The position numbers were made by a program, and so were the translations under genes. From the NCBI RefSeq assembly GCF_037975245.1, contig NC_092573.1:15860265-15924264 (forward strand): DNA of 64,000 nt, in the 5' to 3' direction. The notes beneath the pieces were generated by a model that was not told the DNA's origin, ran no database searches, and saw only the letters and a list, made by a program, of their open reading frames with translations. Shown here in pieces: positions 1 to 16,680 of this stretch. Each line of letters opens with the position of its first letter. Within the stretch, counting starts at the first letter, position 1. This DNA comes from Apostichopus japonicus (Eukaryota; Echinodermata; Holothuroidea; Aspidochirotida; Stichopodidae).

Positions 1-920
1 CCTGCTGCTTTATTGGGTTTCAAGTTGGAAGTTGCAATTTTTAATAGTTCTTCGCCTGTGACTGGGAATGTGAATATTGAATGACTATTGTTACCATGGA
101 TGGTTTCATGTGATTTACCTTTGGTATTTATTTTACTAGCAAGCGATGGTCCAAGATTTACATAGAAATTGTTGAAGTTATTCGCAATGATATTTTTATC
201 ACTGGTTCCTTGGTCACCATCTTTAAAAACAGCAGGATATGATGATTCTTTACGATTATTGTGCAAAATTTCATTAATAGTACGCCATGTATGGTTTGTG
301 TTATTTCTACCCTCATTAAATTTATTGTAAATATAGAGCTTTTTCGAAAGTCTAATTACTTGGTTAAGCTTATTGTGATATGTTGTATACATAGACCTGT
401 TCGTAACTGTAGGAGACTTTAACTGACGTCTGTAAAGTTTGTGCTTCCTTTTAATGGAAGTCATAATACCATTCGTGCAGGGGTGGTTCTTTGTACGACG
501 CATATAAGCATATATAAGCATAATTGACATCATTTTCATTTAAAACATTATCCCAAGATGTGTCCCTTATTTCAGAAGTAAAACGCTTTATGTTGTTAGT
601 ATTGTAGTTACGTATACGTATTACGTATACGTATATAGATGGTATTGCTAGATCTGGTTTTCTTCCCTACCACTTTTCGAAATATCGGAAAATGGTCACT
701 TATATCAGTTATGCGAACCCCTGAAGTAATCGTAGAATCATCGTTTGTAATAATGTTATCTATCAGGCTTGTAGTTATACTACTAATACGAGTTGGAACA
801 GTTATTGTAGGGATGAATCCGTTAAAAAATGTATCCTTTGAATTTATGTAAGTATAGCCTCTATAAAGAGAGATTCTATAAAATTATTCAAAATTGATAG
901 GTCGGGTCTACAAATAAAAC
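1..920 (-). mobile_element. LINE (non-LTR retrotransposon) ORF2 fragment, endonuclease C-terminus and linker
   Basis: Read on the minus strand, this stretch encodes the C-terminal half of an APE-type endonuclease followed by the basic linker before the reverse transcriptase. Visible landmarks are a PTRISS...LIDNI segment, the SDHFPIF motif near 660-700 (the SDH catalytic motif of APE endonucleases), and a downstream stretch rich in Lys, Tyr and Asn near 180-480 typical of CR1/L2/jockey-like ORF2 proteins. The window begins before the reverse transcriptase domain. It continues the endonuclease start at 3826-4330 and was separated from it by a later insertion. The reading frame is broken in places, so this copy is dead. 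The clade is not certain. Confidence 0.75.
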
Positions 921-993
921 TTATATATTTATATACTCCACCGCTTATATATTTATGTAAAATATATTTATGTAAAACTTATATATTTATACT
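900..993. repeat. AT-rich minisatellite, left part
   Basis: Repeats of tatatatttatgtaaaa and actccaccgcttatat blocks. The same units continue at 3708-3830, so a single array was split by the 994-3707 insertion. The ctccaccgc word also occurs at the edge of the LINE coding sequence near 3824-3832, which suggests that the array grew from LINE sequence. Confidence 0.65.
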
Positions 994-1583
994 CAGGGGC
1001 GGATCCAGGCGGGGGCCGACCCGGCCCCGGCCCCCCCTTTTTGGAAATCAGCTGCGTTTTTTTTTATGTGGGAGTACTTCAAATTCCTAATAAGCATAAC
1101 TTGGTGAAAGAAAAGCCTAATATATATCCAACTGCTCTTCCCTGAAACGCGATCGTTTTTATTCCAAATTTGAAACTAAGGCAATTATCAGGCCTACGCG
1201 ACATCACGTATTAATTAGATACGGCTCAATACTATAGTGCTGACTATTACTGTCAGGGAAAATCAATGCACAGTTAGCAAGTATATCATAATTATCTGAA
1301 TGAAAGGGGTGTAGGCGGTTTTACACTATCTAACGCAACGTAGTCGCCAAGAACCTGAAGTATTTTTAAGGGAGGGCCCGAGGAACATGAACTTATAGCA
1401 TGCTCCTCGTAGTGAAATATAATTGCACCTATTAGGTGAATTGAGTGTACTGTTAATAGTAGGAGAGACTAGTGTAGGTTCTTATGACCAACTAGACCGG
1501 TTTCTGCTCTCAAACTTTATAGGAGGAGCTTCAGCAGTATAGTAGCCTTTGAATATTTTGTATTCGGCCTGGACGTCTCGTTC

Positions 1584-3606
1584 TCAAAATGCATCTATTT
1601 TCTGTGCACGAGTTTCTTTGAAATCTTTGAGATTTTGGGCCCTTTTGTCGGCTAGAATCGGTTCTTTTGGAAACAGTTTGGATAATTCCGCGTGCAGGGG
1701 CGTAGCGAGCGTGGGGATGTCACACCCCCCAATAATTTGGTCGCTGTCGGCAAATTTTGGGTCTGTCGGCAAAAGGAGAAAAGGTGAAGAGAGCAGAAGG
1801 GGAAGAAAGAAGGAAAGCTGAATAGAGAAAAGGAGAACGGGAGCTTCTTTATCGGTTATTTCGATTTTCCAGTTCTTCATCTGATAAACTCATTCACCAA
1901 TCCAATCACCCGACGCCTGCAAGTTAAAAACCTCTCGGCAAGTAACTGATAATGTCACGGCCGTCAGTATAGCTACTGTAGCCAGGCTCAGCTAGACGAG
2001 TGCCAGAATCGCCGGCAACTCAGTGAAAGAAATGGAATTAAAGGCTTCCGTATAGGCCGCAGCCCATGAGTCGTGCTATCGTGTGACAACGTGTTGTTAT
2101 TATCCTCTGTTCAGAATGACGTCATCGCAGATGTCATTCGTTCTCCGTGGAAAGCTTAAGGACACGGCTCACGAATTGTACACAATTTTTAACGTTTCTC
2201 GCTTGTATATCAATGAATGTTGTTATTTCTCACTACCGGAAAGTTTTCTGAACATTTTCATCACGAAGTTTCACTATTTCAACGATCGGTGAAAGAGAAA
2301 ACACAGTTCGATAATTGGTCCCAATTAATTCTTCTTCTGCCGACTGCCATAAAAATAATATCGAAATGGAAATTCTACGGTGCCAAATTTGACTTAAAAT
2401 ATGCACCAGATTGCATCTAAGGACGTTTCAAAACTAAAAATTTTCCAAAGGGGAGGGGGACACCCCCTCCCCTTAGACCCCTCCCCCATTTCAGTCACCA
2501 CTTCCAGATCCGTCGGCAAATCAAATCCGCCACCCCCCCCCCCCCCAACAACAAAAATAAACTTCGCTACGCCCCTGTCCGCGTGTTGCGAGATTAAGTG
2601 CCAATGTTTCAAAATTATATTTTTCAAATGCGTGGTTTTGATATGGGGTGTATAGGTAAGCTTGAACACCATTGGTGGTTCCTTTTGTTTAGGTTTGGTA
2701 GTGAGGTATTGCCCACGGTTTTCAAATTGTATGCCTTTCGTGGCTGAGGCAATTTCCTCTTTCTTATAGTTACGGAGTAACAGTTTCTCTGTGAACGCAT
2801 TCTTTTTCTGTAAGAAATCAGTCTCATTGTTACAGAGACGTGCGTATCGTAGGACTTCCCCTTTAATGAAGCCTTTAAAAGTGGCAAGTGGGTGTGCAGA
2901 ATTTCTGTCGAGGTATTGGAAGGTTTCCGTGGGTTTGGTGTAGACTTTGGTGTCTAATAACCCATTGCTTTCAAACTTTGGACCTTTGAAGATTTTCAAA
3001 TCTAGGTATGTTACCTCGGTGTGTAATATTTCTACGGTAAACTTTAAGAAGCGGTGAATTTCATTCAACCTGTTTACTAGTTGTTCAAGTTCCTGAGGTG
3101 AACCGTCGTAAAGCAATAGAATTTCATCTCTATAGCGGAGCCATTTTAAGATTTTATTATCTGTCGGTAAAATCTGGTTTTCCAGTCTATGCATGACGAT
3201 ATCACAGATTTCCGGAGAGGCTTGGCTACCCATGGCGCAACCGATCTTTTGTAGATAGAATTGGTTATTGAACTCGAAACAGTTTCTTGTTAAAAATAAG
3301 TTCAATTAGTTTGCGCATGGATATGGAAGATATTTTATTTATTCCATATTCGCTTTTTTCCGCCTTTTCATAGACTTCTTGACATATATCTAATGCCTCC
3401 ACTTGGGGAGTACCGTATTGGTATACATGGCGACGACATCGAGTATAGCAAGTACTACTACTTTTGGTAACGGGGTGCATCTTCCACAATTTTCAGAATG
3501 TGATATGTGTCTTTCACATAGGTGCTTTGTTTTAATACAATAGGAAGCAAGAAATAGTCCACAAATTCCGATATTTTTTCGGTCGGTGATCCGTTTCCGC
3601 TTATTA
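1584..3606 (-). pseudogene. Penelope-like retroelement reverse transcriptase, frameshifted and interrupted
   Basis: Minus-strand reading gives landmarks of Penelope-like RTs in order: SGNGSPTEKISEFVDYFLLP near 3595-3540, LDVVAMYTN near 3440, QKIGCAMGSQASPEICD near 3250-3190, RYRDEILLLYDG near 3145 (the YxDD block, here RDE), YLDLKIF near 3000, and YLDRNSAHPLATFKGFI near 2900. After HWHLISQHA the frame enters a MITE (1695-2577) and resumes at 1694 with ELSKLFPKEPILADKRAQNL. At least one frameshift lies near 3420. The changed catalytic YxDD block, frameshift and insertion make it inactive. I could not find the GIY-YIG endonuclease usually seen at the C-terminus, so this is a fragment or an endonuclease-lacking type. 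Confidence 0.8.
1695..2577. mobile_element. hAT-type MITE with perfect 8-bp target duplication
   Basis: The termini are inverted repeats CAGGGGCGTAGCGA. They are flanked by identical 8-bp duplications TCCGCGTG at 1687-1694 and 2578-2585. Removing the element rejoins the Penelope reading ...SQHA to ELSKLFP. It has no coding capacity beyond chance ORFs and contains C- and G-rich runs near its right end. The 8-bp duplication and CAGGG ends are hallmarks of hAT transposons. It is the youngest layer of this nest. Confidence 0.85.
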
Positions 3607-3707
3607 TCGGGCCCTCCCCCTAGACCCCTCCCCCAGGACGCAGATCACTAAAGTGCTACCATCGGGATGTCGGCCCCCCCTTTCTCAAAATCCTGGATCC
3701 GCCCCTG

Positions 3708-3830
3708 ATACTCCATATAAAACTTATATATTTATATACTCCACCGCTTATATATTTATGTAAAATATATTTATGTAAAACTTATATATTTATACTCCAT
3801 ATAAAACTTATATATTTATGTACTCCACCG
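3708..3830. repeat. AT-rich minisatellite, right part
   Basis: Continuation of the array at 900-993: actccatataaaacttatatattt-type units. It contains the unoccupied reference for the 994-3707 insertion site. Confidence 0.65.
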
Positions 3831-4330
3831 CCCCGTTTATTGTCACGATGCTTTTCAACAAGTTTGTAATTATCCATTTTTATGAGGGGAGAAAAATTAT
3901 CATTGAACCAGATTTCTGTGAATCCAATTGCCGTAAAGTCATTATTTAATACAGAAATGAAAGTATTAATATCGTCAAGCTTATTGTTTAGGCTACGACT
4001 GCTGCGGTGGTACAGTGATATCGTAATGAGGGGCAGATTGTTATATGAGTCTATGTTATGGTACTTACACGAGACATTATTTTCCCTGATGCAGTTATTA
4101 TCGTGGAGTATAGGTGACGCCATCAGTGTTAACAATAATATTAGTAATAAAATATAAATCTTATTTTTGTTCTTATCGTTCCCTTTCCCTTGTATGATAT
4201 CGCCTGGTGGTTGTGACGTTGCAGGGCCTGGGGATGTTCTTCCTCTGTTGCTGACTTGTATTATTCTTCTTACGACTGTCCAGTCTGCTCCGTCATTCTG
4301 CTCCGTATATATGGTTATCTTCTTTGTCAT
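3826..4330 (-). pseudogene. LINE ORF2 N-terminus, APE endonuclease start
   Basis: The minus-strand ORF begins at 4330. After a basic, low-complexity leader with a hydrophobic patch it shows the endonuclease blocks SLNNKLDDINTFISVL, IGFTEIWFND and NYKLVEKHRDNKRGGGV, which match CR1/L2/jockey-like LINE ORF2 proteins. It breaks off at the GGGV block where the AT-rich array begins, and resumes at about 920 on the far side of the insertion. Its start lies only about 56 nt from the stop codon of the immunoglobulin gene, on the same strand. Confidence 0.75.
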
Positions 4331-4367
4331 TTAAAAATAATTGACTCATCAGTCGATCACTTAAATA

Positions 4368-4373
4368 TTTATT
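4368..4373 (-). terminator. Putative poly(A) signal of the Ig-domain gene
   Basis: AATAAA on the minus strand, 14 nt after the TAA-side end of the Ig ORF. It would give an unusually short 3' UTR and would end transcription before the LINE remnant. Confidence 0.4.
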
Positions 4374-4386
4374 AATAAGGCAACTT

Positions 4387-5478
4387 TTATACATGAGTTG
4401 TTACCGATACTGTAACGACCATTAACACATAACCAAAAACTGACATTGGAAAGTTAGAAGCCACGCCACTTTTCTGAAAATGTAACCAACCTCGTTGTTT
4501 TGTCGTTTTATTACGAAATGTACCTATACATTCCAAGGTTATTTCGTGAGTCATGACTTCTCCAACATGGCTGACATGAAAGGTGACAACGTTGTGTTGC
4601 AGCGAATATGTTACATGTTTAGAGAAGAGGAAGTTGCTAATATCCCACTTTATTTCCGTCAAGTTAAACGTGTTGTCCGAGCAAAGAAAGCTGTAATTAC
4701 CTGGTTCGGAAACGTTTCTTTGCATCGGTAATATTTTTATACTCAGTTCTCTTAAAAATATGATTGGTGGAAAAGAGCAAGAACGTCTCTGATGGTTTAC
4801 TTGATTGGTTGTTGGTGAGGGGAAATCTTGAACACTAGAGCAACTGATAACACTATTGTTCATGGAAACCAATGGAACAAAAGACAAAGTATCTTCACGT
4901 TTGCGACCGAGAGATGTTGAAGTTAACTCGGTGTTCGGGGGAGCCATGATGAATGAAGATGAAGAGGAGGGATTACCAACATCTTCAATTAAACAAGTTA
5001 ACATCAAAGTTTCATTAATTGTCTCGTCTGTAAAGAAAACGGTATCTCGTGATGTGGTACAAATTGGAACTGATGATTTGAATTGTACATTCAATTCGAT
5101 GGACTTTTGATCAACGCTTGGTTCCAATTGGAGACAGACGTATATACCTGAATCGGCCCGGCTTATGTTATTGATATACAACGTGTGTTTTACGACATTG
5201 TTTTCCATTCTGATATGCTTGTAGTGGAACTTGGATGAGTAGTCCTTTAACTGCCAATTACTTACGATAACTTGATCACTTCCTCTCTCCGCCAGATCAA
5301 GGAATATCCTAACGGGGTGAGATCCATTGATATAGCATTCTAGTTCAATGCTATTACCTTCTGTTATAGATCGTTCACTGAGTTGTTTCCCAAATGTCGC
5401 TAAATCTCCTTGAGAGTGCTTGATGACGAGAATCACTAAGTAGCATACCAACGCTGAATAAGAAGTGGAACGCTCCAT
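4387..5478 (-). CDS. Single-exon immunoglobulin-domain cell-surface protein
   Basis: An intact 363-residue ORF. Residues 1-24 look like a signal peptide. An Ig V-like domain spans about 33-131, with the cysteine pair C48 and C115 and the DSGIYVC motif at 109-115. Weaker Ig-like regions may lie at about 140-215 (C162, C213) and 240-320 (C266, W278, C317). There are about eight N-glycosylation sequons, for example N51, N104, N155, N255 and N323. Residues 345-362 are hydrophobic and end the protein with no cytoplasmic tail, which suggests a GPI-anchor signal or a tail-less membrane anchor. This is probably an adhesion or recognition receptor, but the ligand is unknown. The lack of introns is odd for an Ig receptor, and a retrogene origin is possible. 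A putative AATAAA lies 14 nt past the stop. I recognise the fold, not the gene. Confidence 0.8.
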   Translation of the reverse strand: MERSTSYSALVCYLVILVIKHSQGDLATFGKQLSERSITEGNSIELECYINGSHPVRIFLDLAERGSDQVIVSNWQLKDYSSKFHYKHIRMENNVVKHTLYINNISRADSGIYVCLQLEPSVDQKSIELNVQFKSSVPICTTSRDTVFFTDETINETLMLTCLIEDVGNPSSSSSFIMAPPNTELTSTSLGRKREDTLSFVPLVSMNNSVISCSSVQDFPSPTTNQVNHQRRSCSFPPIIFLRELSIKILPMQRNVSEPGNYSFLCSDNTFNLTEIKWDISNFLFSKHVTYSLQHNVVTFHVSHVGEVMTHEITLECIGTFRNKTTKQRGWLHFQKSGVASNFPMSVFGYVLMVVTVSVTTHV

Positions 5479-7596
5479 CGCAAAATGTGATGTGACTTAT
5501 GCAGCTTCGACTAGAAATTTAAAACGTGCAGACAGGACGTGGTATGCTGTTCAACCTTTAGCATTGAGGTAACACATCCGTATGAGTTCCTTAAGAAGGT
5601 ATTTGAAAGCCAGAACACAGACATTATACATATAAGTCATTTCCGGCTTGTCGCATGCAGCAAATTGAAGATCAACCTGCACTGCTATTTTACGTAGATT
5701 CTTAACGTTGCGCAATGAAGTACCCAACTAACTTTCCAGATCATAAGGAATTCTTGAAATAAGAAAAGGAAAAAGATACACAGACTATCTTTTCGGGACT
5801 TCTCGGGTAACTTGAGGGGGGTTGGAATGGCCCATTTTTTGTCTTCCAAATGAGGACAGCTACAGCTACAGTTTGGCACCTTCGGTGGACTGTATACTTT
5901 CCACTATCTGCCGGTCAACATGAGGACACATTTTCCACCAAAACCTGGACAAAAACTTGGACCTAGTTTGAAGGTGAGAATGAGAATAAAATTGAGGACA
6001 TATCAACAGCAATTTATCACTCAAAATTTATAAGTAGAAGAAAAGTTTTTATTTCCAATAGATAGCAGGGCCGAGCGCAACCACCTATGCTTCGGGGGGG
6101 GGGGGCTTTAGCCCCCTGCAGCATAACATCAAGGGGATCAAATTAACTTACTTCCCGTTCCCACTGCCAGTAGTAGTTATTGAGGCCATATCCTTGTTCA
6201 TACGTAGGATTCTGTAACCCCTCGAATCATTCATGCGTTAAACCATGAACTTCCCCAACGGTGACGTATGTAAAAACATTTTATTTTTGATAATTACAAT
6301 AAAGTAATGCAATTTAACGTAGGGCACACTACTAAGGTCCACGACTTAGTCAAATTAAAAATTGACGCATACATTATAAATTGTTTGTATTCGTTACCGT
6401 CCAATGCCGTCAGCGAATTTATTTTAAAATGTCAGCGACAAAATTCACTATCGTTAGCCTACCTGGGTTCGAAAGTTTTGAGCAAAGTACTTACTCTCTG
6501 CCCTCGACATTTTATCTAACACGTTATCGCATCTTTTTGCAATCCAACAACCTTGTTCAAAAAACAAATCTCATCCGTTCCTCAGTTTAGATTCCCCTCC
6601 CACCCACTCCACAGGCTGGCAGTCCATAACTTCGACAAATGTGCACCCTTGTACGTGAATGAATTATACCATTGACGTCTACCACGTGCCTAGTGGCACT
6701 TGGTCTAATGGGATCCAGAATGCTAAAGAGCATCGACGTATGACGCTTTAATCCAATGAGGGGCAGATAACCGATTTAAACCAAGAATAATAGAAGTCTT
6801 GTAAATGCACTTAAATTCCTTTAATTTCTCGAAATTACGATTGCTTTTTTTTTTCTCACAATTTTGCTACTTTTTCGAAGATGCGACTTGCTCCAATTAT
6901 TTAAATATCTAAATTTTTCTCACATTTCTGGCTTTTAATTAAAGAAATTGCGATCTTTTTCGTCGAAAATTTCTCTCGAAATTTGGAAGAGAATGTTTAG
7001 TTTTTGTGTTAGCTTGCGAGCTTTCGGTATCAACAATTGAACCATTAACTCACAATTCTATATTTTTTGTGGGGGGGGGGGGTGGTTGGAACTTTTCTGT
7101 GTGATACTATAGAGTCGCATTAGTAGGAACATGTTTTTCTTAATCCATCTCCCCCACTTTATTTTTCGGTGTATGTACTATTGAGCACTCGTAGTTAAAC
7201 AAAAATATTATCGCCCCTCTGCTTAGGCCCCACCCAGGCTTGCAGCCCATAACTTTAACAATTACTCCCCCTCCAGAAAACAAATCAAAGGCCTGTATAC
7301 GATATGTAAATAACCATGTCAGGAAATCAGAATCAGTAAAGACACAAGACCTGATAGATCGCAATAATATATTTTTGTTTTACCGGTAAATCTCGATGAA
7401 TAAAAATTAATTGTTTCTGTGCATCACGTCCTAGTTTTGGAGGATCGTAGATGACCAAATTGTTAGTCCCGGACCCTGGCCACATCGGTATCTTATTTCT
7501 ACATTATGCGTGTACACGCTAATGACAACTACAGAAATGCAGTGCACCCTCGCTGTGAATGAATAAAACGACTGGTTTTTTTATTCTATCATAGGC
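5479..7596. other. Intergenic region between the Ig gene and RPS6
   Basis: No gene is supported. It holds a G-run next to a CAGGGCCGAGCGCAACC sequence near 6068-6115 that resembles one end of a hAT-type MITE with no matching partner, a second G-run at 7070-7083, and AT-rich unique sequence. The short ORFs here look like chance. Confidence 0.5.
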
Positions 7597-7636
7597 CTTT
7601 TTCTCCTATGTCTACGCTTTCGTAGCCGAGACCAAC

Positions 7637-7642
<6 letters not shown>
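7597..7642 (+). promoter_or_regulatory. RPS6: RPS6 first exon with 5' terminal oligopyrimidine (TOP) start
   Basis: The sequence CTTTTTCTCC at about 7597-7606 is a TOP motif, which places the cap site at the first C. TOP starts mark vertebrate and invertebrate ribosomal protein mRNAs and put translation under mTOR/LARP1 control. A 5' UTR of about 40 nt leads to ATGAAG at 7637-7642, followed at once by the GTAGAC splice donor. No clear TATA box is seen. Confidence 0.8.
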
Positions 7643-14044
<6,402 letters not shown>

Positions 14045-14106
14045 ACTTGGCTAATTGACACACAGCAATTTAACTGTGACATGTTATTTACAAATACGAT
14101 GAGCTA

Positions 14107-14112
14107 ATTAAA
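14107..14112 (+). terminator. RPS6: RPS6 poly(A) signal
   Basis: ATTAAA 62 nt after the stop codon, consistent with the short 3' UTR usual for ribosomal protein genes. The cleavage site is not visible. Confidence 0.55.
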
Positions 14113-14867
14113 AACGTGAAAGGACAAAATCTGCTTTGAGTTCACTGTATTTCTTTCTGATACCGCCTACCTTAGAAACTTTGTAACATTTGAAATAAGC
14201 ACATCACTGTTGCAGTACTTGTTTATTATAACATGTGGTATGATCAAGTAGCAAAAGTACATTAACACTTTCAGAAGTAGCTTATCTGTTGAGAACTGTT
14301 AGTAGGCTCCGTAAGCAGGTAAGACTGGTTCGGACTGGGCTTGAATTTCCAACTATTCAGCATCTTGATGGTTGTCAGAAATTAAAATGCATTATTTCCG
14401 ACAATACAAATTGGCACATTCTCTTTGGGTCAACTTTTGGAGTTTCACTCGGAAGGTGAGTTTTCACCCACTTTGTGATGCATTTCAAGAGCTGCATTTT
14501 GTTCTGGACTATTTTTTGGCTAGGGCATTTCCCCAAGATATGGAGAAGTTAACTCCAAAATTACTTCTTCCTGTTAAGCCCAAAATAAATCATTTGCCCT
14601 GGTTAAGTTTCTAAGCTCCCTTTCTCAGGTGGTTTCCATTCCTTGACCAAGCCCAACGATAGTCAACACGGATAATTTATTATGTGATGCCTTGCTTGTG
14701 TTCATAAGAACATGAGAAGTACTCTACAGCTGGTTTCAATTTGGTCTTTGTTGAGAACAAATTCCATGCTTTTTGTCAACCCATCCTTTACCTCATGTTA
14801 TATTAATCACACACAAAGAGCAAATTGGAATAAGTCAATAGTAAACTGGAAGATAACTGGTAATAAT
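14113..14867. other. Intergenic region downstream of RPS6
   Basis: Unique-looking AT-rich sequence with no supported gene. Chance ORFs only. Confidence 0.5.
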
Positions 14868-16210
14868 CAGGGGCGTATCCAGGGGGGGGCGCAACAGGCG
14901 CGCGCCCCCCCTATTGGCCGTCACCAAAAAAAAAAAAAGTTTAGCAAAAAAAAAAAAAAAAAAAATTGATGACGACCTTTATGTGAGATGTCGGTGATCG
15001 CTCAACCCCCCCCCCCCCCCTCCCGTATGCTTTATTTTTTGTTTGCCAAAAAAAGGTTCTGGCGAAGTTCGGCGGCATAATAGTTTTAGAAACATAGATG
15101 GTAATTGTGTTTGTATTATCACTATAAACACTAAATGACATGCCAGCCATACTAAATTGTGCATTTTGTGTCCATATTTACTGGAAATGTTGCTTATTAT
15201 TAAGGTCGAAAAATGGATCACATATGGCCATGGGCGGCGATCCTGGGTGGAGGGGGGATATATCCCCCCATGAAAATGGGTGGAGGGGATGTAATGCACC
15301 ATATCCCCCCCCCCCACCAAATGCCAGGGATAAGAATATTTTCATGCCTACATTTATGCATCTTCGTTAATGTACGGCTCTTGTTTAGCTTCATTTCTCG
15401 CCTACCATAAACGCAGTGCGATCTTTTCAAATAAAGCGTCTTTATAAAGCAAAAATAGTTGACTGTAGGCTTCATTGCCCCTATAACAACAAAATGTATT
15501 ATTGCGCCCACGGTATTGATATAGTACATATATGCACCCTCATAGTATTCATATAGGCCCTATAGTAGGCCTACACACGTACATGTTCCCTCGAACAGCT
15601 GAGAATCTCATGTAACCAGGGTAATGCTTAATACACGTTTTACCTGGATGCCCTAGCAATCGGTACCTAGGAATGTAACTATGTGTAATTGTGTATTGCA
15701 TGTGTATAGGCCTATAATAGCCTGCATGAGGCCATTTTCTTCATCGAATAATATAACAGAGCTCTCGAAAATTCTAACGTTGCGCCTGAAACAAGATTGA
15801 CAGGGGCAATTTTCCCAAAATAACACCCGAAATTTTAAAAAAAAGTATTTTGGATCCTGATTATGAGATATTTCGGACATGACATCCCTATTTTAAAGTT
15901 GGGTACATGCCGCTTGGAAACCTCGGGAAGTGCCGTTTCCGGCCATCTAGAGGGTTTGTTAATCCCAAAATTTTCTTGTACGCTTCGCGGCAACTCATGG
16001 TGGCGCTACGCTTAGATAGTCAACAAGGTCATATCCCCCCCCCCCCCACTCGGAAGTACGGATCGCCGCCAATGCATATGACACCATTTTGCATTTCAGC
16101 CCTTCTTTGAAAGCAAAAATTGTACACCCCTCCCCTTAGACCCATCCCCCAGGACGGCGATCATTCATGCCTGGCGCCCCCCCTATTGGAAAATCCTGGA
16201 TACGCCCCTG
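14868..16210. mobile_element. TIR element with 5-bp duplication, second copy of the 994-3707 family
   Basis: It starts CAGGGGCGTATCCAGG and ends with the reverse complement CAGGGGCGTATCCAGGATTT. The flanks are ATAAT at 14863-14867 and ATAAT at 16211-16215, a perfect 5-bp duplication. Right-end interior sequence (CCCCTCCCCTTAGACCC...) resembles that of the 994-3707 element. It is non-coding and contains poly-A and poly-C runs. A second MITE (15229-16074) is inserted inside. Confidence 0.8.
15229..16074. mobile_element. hAT-type MITE nested in the 14868-16210 element
   Basis: Terminal inverted repeats CAT(G/T)GGCGGCGATCC. The flanking 8-bp duplication is CATATGGC at 15221-15228 and CATATGAC at 16075-16082, one mismatch. 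On the minus strand at about 15920-16025 it carries the AGCGTAGCGCCACCAT and GGCCGGAAACGGCACTTCC core shared with other MITEs in this window. It has no coding capacity. Confidence 0.75.
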
Positions 16211-16319
16211 ATAATGAGCTGTATTCCATCATGGTTGGATTTACAATTTAACAGAAAGAAATTGATCAAAGTCAACTTAAAAGCTGCTTTAAAGTCATTT
16301 CATCTTCTGGGAATCAAAT

Positions 16320-16680
16320 CTTCTGGTGTTCAAATGTATGCAAAATGTAGGACCAAGCTACCTCACCAACTTGTTTCAGCTCCGACCATCATCCACACAC
16401 TCACTTCGCTCTAATTCATCACTGATGTTACTCATCCCTAGAGTAAAAACACAGACGTACGACTTCACAACGTTCACATCCAGTGCACCGTTCCTGTTGA
16501 ACTCACTTCCAGAACATATAAAAATATGCAATACTGTGAACAGTTTCAAATCAGCACTCAAAACATATCTCTTCACCAAAGCATATATGTTATAATTGCT
16601 ATTAATTTGTTAAGCGCTACAAGAATTATTTCATAGTTTGGCGCCATATAAAAATTATGTAATATTATTAATCAATATTC
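16320..16680 (+). mobile_element. LINE 3' end: ORF2 C-terminus and 3' tail
   Basis: Plus-strand reading at about 16345-16595 gives PSYLTNLFQ, LRSNSSLMLLIPRVKTQTYDF, FTSSAPFLLNSLPEHIK and NSFKSALKTYLFTKAY, the conserved C-terminal end of CR1/L2-like ORF2 proteins, ending in a stop at 16593-16595. The tail that follows has the gcgc-with-cataaaaat hairpin style of these LINEs and ends in ATTATT. It is a 5'-truncated dead copy, as usual for LINE insertions. Confidence 0.7.

Larger units (their letters stand above)
994..3707. mobile_element. TIR DNA transposon with 5-bp target duplication, carrying nested elements
   Basis: The ends are inverted repeats that start CAGGGGCGGATCCAGG on both sides. 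The flanks are ATACT (989-993) and ATACT (3708-3712). An unoccupied copy of the same minisatellite unit at about 3782-3806 reads straight through this site, which confirms the 5-bp duplication. CAGGG-type termini with 5-bp duplications fit a hAT-like group (a hAT clade with 5-bp duplications is known), but no transposase is seen. The interior holds Penelope-like reverse transcriptase sequence and a further MITE. Confidence 0.75.

Noticed and set aside
15140-15529. ORFs rich in Pro and Gly
   Set aside because: Products of C- and G-runs in MITE ends.
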